DNA of 64,000 nt. Origin: Luteibacter anthropi. Lineage in GTDB: Bacteria; Pseudomonadota; Gammaproteobacteria; Xanthomonadales; Rhodanobacteraceae. The notes below the pieces were generated by a model. The model did no database searches. It saw only the letters and a list, made by a program, of their open reading frames with translations, and was not told the DNA's origin. Position numbers and translations under genes: made by a program. Positions 17,214 through 24,043 of the stretch are shown here, in pieces. Numbering within the stretch: position 1 is the stretch's first letter; each line of letters begins with the position of its first letter. The DNA lies in the NCBI RefSeq assembly GCF_011759365.1, contig NZ_JAARLZ010000002.1, forward strand, positions 124,001 to 188,000, in the 5' to 3' direction.

Positions 17214-17848
17214 GCGATCAAGAAAAAAGTGGCCGTAGAACGCTTGCTGAATTTCATGCCGCACTCAAAGCCGAAGGCAAGTGGGATGAGTTTCAAGCAA
17301 TGCGTAAAGCGAAAAGCGAGGAGTTGGCGAAACGCAAAGCCGAATTGGATGCAGCACAAGCTCCCCTCGTTGAGGCGCTAAGAGCGACGGGACTTGATGT
17401 GAATTCCGTTTGGAACCTGGTAAACACTGCCGAGCCATATCCTGAGGCGATTCCTGTCTTGTTCGAACATTTGTACAAGCCTTACCCGGAACGAATCGTT
17501 GAAGGCATTTTGCGTGCACTGGCGGTTCCAGATTCTCGACCTCGATGGCCTGAATTACTTGATTTGTTTGAGAAATACCCATCCCAGGCCACGAGCGGCC
17601 TCCGGTGGGCTGCCGGGTGCGCTTTGAGTGCTTCTGCAGACGACGGGGTGATCGGTGAGGTGATGCGTATCGTTGCCGATCCGCGTTACGGCTTTGAGCG
17701 CCTAGCTTTTCTTGATGTCCTTGCAAGATCCAATAACGCGCGAGCCAAAATGATGCTGCATGAGCTCCGCGACGATCCCGTTTTGGGGAAAGAGATTAAG
17801 AAACAACGGCGGATGAATCGTCTTTCCAAGAAAAAGCCATCGCCGTAG
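17210..17848 (+). CDS. Probable cognate immunity protein of the RHS toxin
   Basis: A 212-residue cytoplasmic protein with no signal peptide. It has a charged coiled N-terminus (residues 1-50, Lys/Glu/Ala-rich) and then helical, HEAT-like segments (PYPERIVEGILRALAVPD, LRWAAGCALSASAD). It ends in a basic tail (KKQRRMNRLSKKKPSP). I do not recognise a named family with certainty. Its start overlaps the toxin stop by four bases (ATGA), the classic toxin-immunity arrangement, and its composition is AT-richer, like the toxin tip. The immunity role follows from position; a decayed second copy lies just downstream. Confidence 0.75.
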   Translation: MSDQEKSGRRTLAEFHAALKAEGKWDEFQAMRKAKSEELAKRKAELDAAQAPLVEALRATGLDVNSVWNLVNTAEPYPEAIPVLFEHLYKPYPERIVEGILRALAVPDSRPRWPELLDLFEKYPSQATSGLRWAAGCALSASADDGVIGEVMRIVADPRYGFERLAFLDVLARSNNARAKMMLHELRDDPVLGKEIKKQRRMNRLSKKKPSP

Positions 17849-17875
17849 GCGGGCTTTGTCAACGCCCCCCCAAAA

Positions 17876-18045
17876 AATCTGCGTGGGACCTGGTAAATAC
17901 CGCCGAGCCATATCTAGAGACAATCCCTGTCTTGTCTCAACATTTGCACGATCCTTATATCGGGCGACCCATTCCTCGACTTGCCTCAACCGCGAACCCC
18001 GTCACATTTCAAGGGGAGGGTAGGGCAACACACATCACGTTCTAA
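17876..18045 (+). pseudogene. Remnant of a second immunity gene
   Basis: Translated in one frame from 17878, this reads SAWDLVNTAEPYLETIPVL, then SQHLHDPYIGRP, ending at a TAA at 18043-18045. It closely matches residues 65-90 of the intact immunity protein (VWNLVNTAEPYPEAIPVLF, then EHLYKPYPER), and the nucleotide sequence is also clearly alike. There is no start codon or ribosome binding site, and the similarity fades after about 35 codons. It is best read as the leftover of a displaced orphan immunity gene. Confidence 0.7.
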
Positions 18046-18119
18046 AAGGGACGGGACAGGCATGCCGCCTCGTCCCAAGGTGAGGTGTACCTACCCGACC
18101 AACCCTCGAGGGGAACGCG

Positions 18120-19907
18120 ATGCATATACGGAAACGATCGGTATGGCTGCTTGCCATGGCAGCCGCCGGCATGGTCAGTGTCCATGCTCATGCTACGGAA
18201 CAGGTGGTAGCGGCGAAAAAAGCCGCGGTGGTGAAGGGCGATCCGCTATACCGATATCAGTGGCACCTGAGCAATCAAGGACAGAAAGTCATCGCGGATA
18301 CCCGCCCCGTGGCGGGTGTCGACCTCGACATAGGCACCCTGCACGATGCGAAGGTGCGTGGTAACGGCGTCATCGTGGCCGTCGTCGACGACGGTCTTGA
18401 GATCCGGCATCCGGACCTGCTCGACAACGTCGTCATTGGCGGATCGAAGAACTTCGTCGACGGCTCCAACGATCCCACGCCCACCAACCCGAACAGCGAG
18501 CACGGCACGTCGGTAGCCGGCATCGTTGCCGAGGTGGGCTGGAACGGCATCGGTGGCCGTGGCGTGGCGCCGGAAGCAAAGCTGAAAGGTTTCAACTTTC
18601 TGTCCGAGGATGCCGATGGCATCGAGACCGACCAGGACACCAATATCCGTTATTCATGGGGCAATGGTCCGGAAGCCCGTGATGCCGATGCATTCAACAA
18701 CAGCTGGGGTATCACTACCAGTGCTTATCCTGCGGTAAGCCAGGCGGAAACGAAGTCCTGGGAAAAGCTGATGTCGTCCACCCGCAACGGCAAGGGCGGC
18801 ATCTACCTCAAGGCATCGGGCAATAACTTCAGCAGCCTGCTCGTGAGTTTCCTCGGCTTCCGCTTCAACCTCTGCCAGGACGACAGCCTGCAGCTCAACG
18901 TCGGCTGCTCGTCGGCGAATACGGACCCCACGAACAATTACATCACCACCACGGTAGTGGCCTCGGTGAATGCCAGCGGTGTGCGCGCTTCCTATTCGTC
19001 GCCCGGTTCTTCCGTCTGGGTCGCGGGTATCGGCGGCGAGTTCGGCTTCCAGAAGAAGTACTACCCCGACCTGTCGAACATCGGCGCATGGGCCAAGGCG
19101 ACGTTCTATGACCCGGCGATCGTCACTACGGATCTCACCGGATGCGCAGCGGGTTCCAATGCCGATCGCGCCGATGGAGAAGTCGACAATGCGCTGGACA
19201 CCAGCCAGTCCACCATCGACAAGAGCTGCAACTACTGGGCAGGCATGAACGGCACGTCAGCTGCGACACCGACTGTATCGGGCGTGGTGGCGCTGGTGCT
19301 GGGCGTGAATCCGAAACTGTCGGGACGCGACGTGAAGTACATCCTTGCCACGACGGCACGGCAGATCGATCCGCTGCAACCGAAGGCCATCTATCAGGGC
19401 ACGGTGCAGGACCCGGGCTGGATCACCAACGCCGCCGGCCATCACTTCAGCAACTGGTATGGTTTCGGCCTGGTGGATGCCAGCGCGGCCGTGGAGAAGG
19501 CCCGCAACTTCAAGAGCCTTCCTGTTTTGCAGGACAGCGGCTGGCTCGCCAGCAAGGACGCCCCGGTGGCCATCGAGGGCATCGGCAGCCAGAAGAGCAA
19601 GCTGACCGTTGCGGTAAGCAAGAAGGTAAAGGTCGAGGCCGTGCAGCTCAGCTTCCAGACCAACCACAAGACACCGCGCAACCTGCGTGCGATCCTGACC
19701 TCGCCCAGCGGCACGAAGAGCTATGTGCTGCCTGCATTTACCACGCTGTCGGCCACCTCGGGCGGCTTCGCGGTGGATCTGACCTCCAGCAACGCCTTCC
19801 TCGATGAGACCTCGGCGGGCAACTGGACACTCCAGCTGCTCGACATGAGCGATTCGTCCGGCAGCGCGCAGCTGCAGTCCTTCAACCTTCGCGTAGTGGG
19901 GCACTAA
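18120..19907 (+). CDS. Kexin-like S8 serine protease with C-terminal P domain
   Basis: A 595-residue exported protease. A signal peptide (residues 1-25, ending HAHA) is followed almost at once by the catalytic domain. Asp90 is in VAVVDDGLEIRHPDL, His128 in NSEHGTSVAGI, and Ser380 in MNGTSAATPTVSG; NNSWG contains the oxyanion Asn. Residues from about 480 to 595 form a proprotein-convertase P domain (LRAILTSPSGTKS, SAGNWTLQLLDMSDSSG). Unusually, there is no room for the I9 propeptide that most subtilases need to fold: only about 20 residues lie between signal peptide and catalytic core. The next gene, overlapping by one base, may supply that function. GAGGGGA precedes the ATG. Confidence 0.9.
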   Translation: MHIRKRSVWLLAMAAAGMVSVHAHATEQVVAAKKAAVVKGDPLYRYQWHLSNQGQKVIADTRPVAGVDLDIGTLHDAKVRGNGVIVAVVDDGLEIRHPDLLDNVVIGGSKNFVDGSNDPTPTNPNSEHGTSVAGIVAEVGWNGIGGRGVAPEAKLKGFNFLSEDADGIETDQDTNIRYSWGNGPEARDADAFNNSWGITTSAYPAVSQAETKSWEKLMSSTRNGKGGIYLKASGNNFSSLLVSFLGFRFNLCQDDSLQLNVGCSSANTDPTNNYITTTVVASVNASGVRASYSSPGSSVWVAGIGGEFGFQKKYYPDLSNIGAWAKATFYDPAIVTTDLTGCAAGSNADRADGEVDNALDTSQSTIDKSCNYWAGMNGTSAATPTVSGVVALVLGVNPKLSGRDVKYILATTARQIDPLQPKAIYQGTVQDPGWITNAAGHHFSNWYGFGLVDASAAVEKARNFKSLPVLQDSGWLASKDAPVAIEGIGSQKSKLTVAVSKKVKVEAVQLSFQTNHKTPRNLRAILTSPSGTKSYVLPAFTTLSATSGGFAVDLTSSNAFLDETSAGNWTLQLLDMSDSSGSAQLQSFNLRVVGH

Positions 19908-20542
19908 TGATGAAGAAGACAGCCATCAGCCTCGCTTTGGCCTTGTTCGCCGTGACGGCGGCGCATGCACAGAGCGACTATTCCGAGGCCCTGGGCAAGG
20001 CCGCCACCGGCCCGCAGTTCAGCGTGGGCAGCACGACGTTCCGCATCATTCCCGATGCGGGCATCCAGCGCGCCGACCCGACCGCCACGACGCCGCCTGC
20101 GGCTTCTGCACGTACCAGCCGTACGACGAACGGCAGCCAGGGGCAGAACGTCGATGCCCTGGGCAGTGTCGGTCCGTTCCTTATCGTGCCGCGTACGCCA
20201 GGTGTCGCCAGCCAGAAGGCCGTGAGCTCGCGCAGCGCTTCCGCCGTGGCTCCCGGTAACGCGAACCTCGATACGTTCGGTGTCGCGGTGAATCTTCGTT
20301 CGGGACAACCCGTGGTGGTCGCCCCCCGCGTGAAGCTGTTCGCCAAGGATGCGGCCACGGCCCGTGCGTTGGCGAAGAAGACCGGTGGCGACATCGTGCA
20401 GGTCTCCGACGTGGATGGCAGCGCGCTGATCCGCTATGCCTCCGTCGGTGATGCACAGACGGCACTGGGTAGCATCAAGGGAGCGAAGGGCGTGGAAGAT
20501 GCGCAGCTGGACGTGATCGAGAACTTCCGCGAAAAGCAGTAA
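19907..20542 (+). CDS. Exported partner of the S8 protease, possible external chaperone/propeptide-like protein
   Basis: A 211-residue exported protein with a signal peptide (MMKKTAISLALALFAVTAAHA) and a low-complexity Ala/Thr/Ser middle. Its C-terminal half (about residues 135-205) shows a strand-helix-strand-strand-helix-strand pattern: RVKLFAKDAATARALAKKTG, IVQVSDVDGSALIRYAS, then a helix and DVIENF. That pattern resembles the ferredoxin-like fold of subtilase propeptides. The first ATG overlaps the protease stop (TAATGATG), so the two are co-translated. In Aeromonas sobria the kexin-like protease ASP needs the product of the adjacent gene, ORF2, as an external chaperone; this pair has the same layout. 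I see no direct sequence proof of homology, so the role is inferred. Confidence 0.6.
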   Translation: MMKKTAISLALALFAVTAAHAQSDYSEALGKAATGPQFSVGSTTFRIIPDAGIQRADPTATTPPAASARTSRTTNGSQGQNVDALGSVGPFLIVPRTPGVASQKAVSSRSASAVAPGNANLDTFGVAVNLRSGQPVVVAPRVKLFAKDAATARALAKKTGGDIVQVSDVDGSALIRYASVGDAQTALGSIKGAKGVEDAQLDVIENFREKQ

Positions 20543-20553
20543 GCGTTGCCCGG

Positions 20554-20583
20554 AAGAGGCGGGAAGCATCCCGCCTCTTTCGC
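20554..20583 (+). terminator. Rho-independent-type hairpin after the protease operon
   Basis: AAGAGGCGGGA (20554-20564) and TCCCGCCTCTT (20569-20579) form an eleven-base stem with a four-base loop, followed by TTCGC. The T-run is short, but the stem is strong and lies 12 bases after the stop codon. Confidence 0.75.
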
Positions 20584-20662
20584 AAGAAATAGCGATTGGT
20601 TTGACGATATCCGCATCATGTGGACGATTCATGCATGTGCTTCGTCAGTAGTTACGCAAGTC

Positions 20663-20692
20663 TTGTCGTCGCGTTGATTGTTATATTATAAC
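20663..20692 (+). promoter_or_regulatory. Candidate promoter and palindrome before the CocE/NonD gene
   Basis: An AT-rich island in GC-rich DNA contains TTGTCG (20663-20668) and TTATAA (20686-20691) with a 17-base spacer. Overlapping it is the perfect palindrome GTTATA-T-TATAAC (20680-20692), which could be an operator. The island ends 41 bases before the gene start. Confidence 0.4.
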
Positions 20693-20733
20693 CGAGTGGC
20701 ATCGGGGCCTTCCCCATTCCACAGGGCACTGCT

Positions 20734-22665
20734 TTGAATCCGTCCACGTTGTTCCGCCGCCGCCTGATGGTGGCCGCGCTTTCCGTCGTCCTCGCATCCC
20801 CCGTTTTCGCGGCACCCCCGGTCAAGGGCGCCTACGCCGACCTGCCCAGCGAAACGCCCGCGCATTTCACGCCCACGCATGACGGCTACGAGTACGACGT
20901 TCGCGACGTCATGATCCCCATGCGCGATGGTGTGAAGCTGCATACCGTTATCGTCGTGCCCAGGGGCGCGAAGAACGCAGGCATCCTGTTCACCCGTACG
21001 CCGTACAACGCCAGCGCGATGACCAGCGGCGTGGCGAGCGGTCATCTCGACGCCGCGCTCAGCCACGACGACCTTGCCACGCATGTGCTGATCGAAGACG
21101 GCTATATCCGCGTGGTGCAGGACATCCGCGGCAAGTATGGTTCCGAAGGCGATTACGTGATGAATCGCCCGCTTCACGGGCCACCGAACCCGACGCCGGT
21201 GGACGATTCCACCGATGCCTACGACACGATCGACTGGCTGGTGAAGCACGTGCCCGAGTCCAACGGGCGCGTGGCCATCATGGGTATCTCCTACGACGGT
21301 TTCGAGCCGCTGATGGCGATCGTGCATCCGCATCCGGCACTGAAGGCCTCGGTGCCAATGAACCCCATGGTCGATGGCTGGCGGGGTGACGACTGGTTTC
21401 ACAACGGCGCCTTCCGCCAGCAGAACCTGATGTACATCTACCAGCAGTCGGCATCACGCAAGAACGGCGAATCGTGGTGGACGAACTACGCCGACGATTA
21501 CCAGATGTTCCTCGATGCCGGTTCGGCCGGTGCGCTGGCGAAGCGCTATGGGATGGAACAGCTGGGCTTCTGGAACAAGATCGTGCAGCACCCGGCGTAC
21601 GACAGTTTCTGGTCGCAGCAGGCCGTGGACAAGATCCTCGCGCATGAACCGGTCAGCGTGCCCACGATGCTGGTGGCGAGCCTGTGGGACCAGGAAGACA
21701 TCTATGGCGCCTTTGCCGTCTACAACGCAATGAAGGACCACGATACGGATCATCGCCTGTTCCTCACGGCAGGCCCGTGGTTTCACGGTCAGGAGATCCG
21801 CGACGGCAGCAGCCTGGGTGCCGTGCGCTTCGGCAGCGATACCAGCCTGTACTTCCGCGAGCACATCCTGCGGCCGTTCCTGGCGCATTACCTGAAGGAT
21901 GCACCGGCAACGGTGGCCCAGGTCAATGCTTTCGTCACCGGCGACAATCGCTGGGAGAGTGGTTCGACCTGGCCGCTGGCTGCCACGACGCCGGTTCGCC
22001 TGCTGCCCGACGCCGGTGGTCATCTCGATATCGGCGGTGGTCCGGCTGCCACCGGTTCCGACAGCTATGTGTCCGATCCCGCGCACCCGGTGCCTTACCG
22101 GCAGCGTCCCGTGGGTCCGATCCAGGGGCCGTCGTGGCAGCACTGGCTTACCGATGACCAGCGCGAGGCTTCGTCGCGGCCTGATGTGCTTACCTATACG
22201 AGCCCGGTACTGCACGAGCCGTTGCGCATCAACGGCGCACCTAAAGTGCACCTGGTCGCGAGTACCAGCGGCACGGACAGCGACTGGGTGGTGAAGCTCA
22301 TCGACGTGTACCCGGACCAGGTAGGCGAGCAGCCGGAGATGGGCAGTTATCAGCTGGGCATCGGCATGGATATCTTCCGTGGTCGTTATCGCACGGGCTT
22401 CGACAAGCCGCAGCCGCTGGCATCCGGCGTGGCATTGCCGTACGACTTCAGCCTGCCGAACGTGAACCACGTCTTCCTGCCCGGTCACCGCATCATGGTG
22501 CAGGTCCAGTCGAGCTGGTTCCCGCTGTACGACCGCAATCCGCAGAAGTTCGTGCCGAACATCTTCCTGGCCAGCCCCGGCGATTACCAGTCCGCCACGC
22601 AACAGGTATTCCGCGGCGGCGAAGATCCCACCTACATCGAAATCCCCACAATCAAAACGCAATAA
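20734..22665 (+). CDS. CocE/NonD-family exported hydrolase
   Basis: A 643-residue alpha/beta hydrolase of the X-Pro dipeptidyl-peptidase/CocE/glutaryl-acylase superfamily, acting on esters or amides of unknown identity. A signal peptide (residues 1-26, ending PVFA) is followed by the hydrolase core VMIPMRDGVKLHT and DIRGKYGSEGDY. The nucleophile elbow is MGISYDG with Ser186, with DQEDIYGA and GPWFHG supplying candidate Asp and His regions. A C-terminal jelly-roll (YTSPVLHEPLRINGAPKVHL) completes the family architecture. The start is a TTG with AGGG upstream; the nearest ATG (20767) would cut the signal peptide. Confidence 0.88.
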   Translation: MNPSTLFRRRLMVAALSVVLASPVFAAPPVKGAYADLPSETPAHFTPTHDGYEYDVRDVMIPMRDGVKLHTVIVVPRGAKNAGILFTRTPYNASAMTSGVASGHLDAALSHDDLATHVLIEDGYIRVVQDIRGKYGSEGDYVMNRPLHGPPNPTPVDDSTDAYDTIDWLVKHVPESNGRVAIMGISYDGFEPLMAIVHPHPALKASVPMNPMVDGWRGDDWFHNGAFRQQNLMYIYQQSASRKNGESWWTNYADDYQMFLDAGSAGALAKRYGMEQLGFWNKIVQHPAYDSFWSQQAVDKILAHEPVSVPTMLVASLWDQEDIYGAFAVYNAMKDHDTDHRLFLTAGPWFHGQEIRDGSSLGAVRFGSDTSLYFREHILRPFLAHYLKDAPATVAQVNAFVTGDNRWESGSTWPLAATTPVRLLPDAGGHLDIGGGPAATGSDSYVSDPAHPVPYRQRPVGPIQGPSWQHWLTDDQREASSRPDVLTYTSPVLHEPLRINGAPKVHLVASTSGTDSDWVVKLIDVYPDQVGEQPEMGSYQLGIGMDIFRGRYRTGFDKPQPLASGVALPYDFSLPNVNHVFLPGHRIMVQVQSSWFPLYDRNPQKFVPNIFLASPGDYQSATQQVFRGGEDPTYIEIPTIKTQ

Positions 22666-22669
22666 CCCT

Positions 22670-22755
22670 GTAGGAGCGCGCCTTGCGCGCGACCGGTTGT
22701 CGCGAACATCATCATCGTTTCGACACTACCTGTCGCGCGCAGGCGCGCTCCTACA
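22670..22755. repeat. Inverted pair of REP-like elements
   Basis: The left arm 22670-22694 (TGTAGGAGCGCGCCTTGCGC then GCGAC) and the right arm 22731-22755 are near-perfect inverted copies of about 25 bases, separated by about 36 bases. They are members of the same GTAGGAGC family as 5939-5964. The pair sits between the convergent CocE gene and the PepSY operon and can fold into a large hairpin, so it may also serve as a bidirectional transcript end. The stop codon of the small gene at 22751 lies inside the right arm. Confidence 0.8.
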
Positions 22756-22915
22756 ATGGGGGGCGGCGGAGGAGGTGGCGGATGATGAGGATCAGGGGGA
22801 CTGCCACGAGCAGCACGGCGGGCAGGCGCAGTATTTCGGGGCCGAGCAGGGCCACGCCCAGCCCCGTGAGCGTCGTGACGGCGCACCAGGCGGGTCCGCC
22901 TCTCAGAGGGCTCAT
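22751..22915 (-). CDS. Small membrane protein at the end of the PepSY operon
   Basis: A 54-residue frame starts at an ATG overlapping the PepSY stop codon by four bases (ATGA). It begins MSPLRGGPAW, has two hydrophobic segments (around LTGLGVALLGP and LRLPAVLLVAVPLILII) and ends HLLRRPPL. No family is recognised. The tight coupling and the membrane pattern argue that it is real and associated with the PepSY membrane protein or the receptor. Its stop lies in a REP arm. Confidence 0.6.
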   Translation of the reverse strand: MSPLRGGPAWCAVTTLTGLGVALLGPEILRLPAVLLVAVPLILIIRHLLRRPPL

Positions 22916-24036
22916 GCGCTGATCTCCTTGCGGCCGCGGCGCTTGCCGATCCAGATGACCAGGCCGCTGACCAGCACCATGATGGTCACCAGGTCCATCA
23001 GGGCCCAGAGCACCTTCAGCGTCAGCCCGCCGTAGTTGCCAAAATGGAAGGGACGCGAGAGCTCAAGCGTGCGCAGATACCAGGGCAGTTCGGCGCGGGC
23101 ATCAATGGTGCAGGTATCGGCGCTGACCAGTACGGCGCTGAGCAGCTCTTTCGTCACCAGCGTATCGCCATGCGACCACACCAGGTAATGAAAGGGATGA
23201 TGCGCTCGCTCGCTCGGGAATAACACGCTGGTGCGGCGGCCAGCAGGGGTGCCGGCATCCGCCACCGCCAGCGCACGTTCCGGTGTGCAGGCATTGCCCT
23301 GGGTCACCGAGCGACCCGTGCCGGCCAGCATGGCCTGCAGGTCGCGCGCCTGCCAGACCGCAAAGAGTGGGCGCTCCAGGGTGTTGATCACGCCGGTTAT
23401 ACCGACCACCGCCATCCAGGCCAGTGTGGCGATGCCGAGCAGGTTATGCAGGTCGAGCCATCCGGCACGCCGGTTGCGCGCCATGCGTACGGTGCCAAAC
23501 GCGAGCCGGTGCATGAAGGGCACATACAACACCACGCCCGTCACGAGGGCCGCCACGAACAACAATCCCATGACGGTCAGCACGAAGGTGCCGGGCAAAC
23601 CCGCAACAAGGCTGTTGTGGATGGTGAGCATCACATCAAGAAATTCGACGCGGCGCCGGCCGTGCTCCATCGGATCATCCAGCAGGACGCCGGTAACCGG
23701 ATGGAACTTAAGCCAGTGATTGCTCTCCTGTGCCGTTCCCGGATGAGCCAGCATGCCGACCGTGACGACGGCCTCGTCGTCGGGAAAGCTCAGGAACGAA
23801 AAGCCGTCGTCCGGGTAGCGGGCTTTCGCCTGCTCCAGGATCGCCGTGATCGGTACCGCCGGGGCGACATTGTCGACCCCGGCAGCGACTGGCGATGGGT
23901 GCAGCCAGTCGTCCAGTTCGTCGTGGAAGACGAGGGGCAGGCCCGTGATGCACAGGATCAGCAGGAACAGCGTGCACACGAGGCTGGACCACGTGTGCAC
24001 CCATTGCCAGCGCCTGAGGGAGCGTCCGTTGGCCAT
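22912..24036 (-). CDS. PepSY-associated membrane protein of the iron-uptake operon
   Basis: A 374-residue inner-membrane protein of the PepSY_TM/iron-regulated membrane protein family. It has an N-terminal TM segment after WQWVHTWSSLVCTLFLLIL, a periplasmic PepSY portion, and TM segments around VLTVMGLLFVAALVTGVVLY, LLGIATLAWMAVVGITGVI and DLVTIMVLVSGLVIWIGKRR. Conserved histidines (VHTW, LHNLLG) suit haem or metal chemistry. Members are thought to assist reduction or release of iron from siderophores taken up by the neighbouring receptor. It starts eight bases after the receptor stop; the longer upstream frame overlaps the receptor and is not used. Confidence 0.86.
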   Translation of the reverse strand: MANGRSLRRWQWVHTWSSLVCTLFLLILCITGLPLVFHDELDDWLHPSPVAAGVDNVAPAVPITAILEQAKARYPDDGFSFLSFPDDEAVVTVGMLAHPGTAQESNHWLKFHPVTGVLLDDPMEHGRRRVEFLDVMLTIHNSLVAGLPGTFVLTVMGLLFVAALVTGVVLYVPFMHRLAFGTVRMARNRRAGWLDLHNLLGIATLAWMAVVGITGVINTLERPLFAVWQARDLQAMLAGTGRSVTQGNACTPERALAVADAGTPAGRRTSVLFPSERAHHPFHYLVWSHGDTLVTKELLSAVLVSADTCTIDARAELPWYLRTLELSRPFHFGNYGGLTLKVLWALMDLVTIMVLVSGLVIWIGKRRGRKEISA

Positions 24037-24043
24037 GGTCAGG

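Noticed and set aside
22632..22886. An 84-codon minus-strand frame with a poly-proline run near the REP pair
   Set aside because: It is out of frame with the 54-residue gene that couples to PepSY, and runs through both REP arms.
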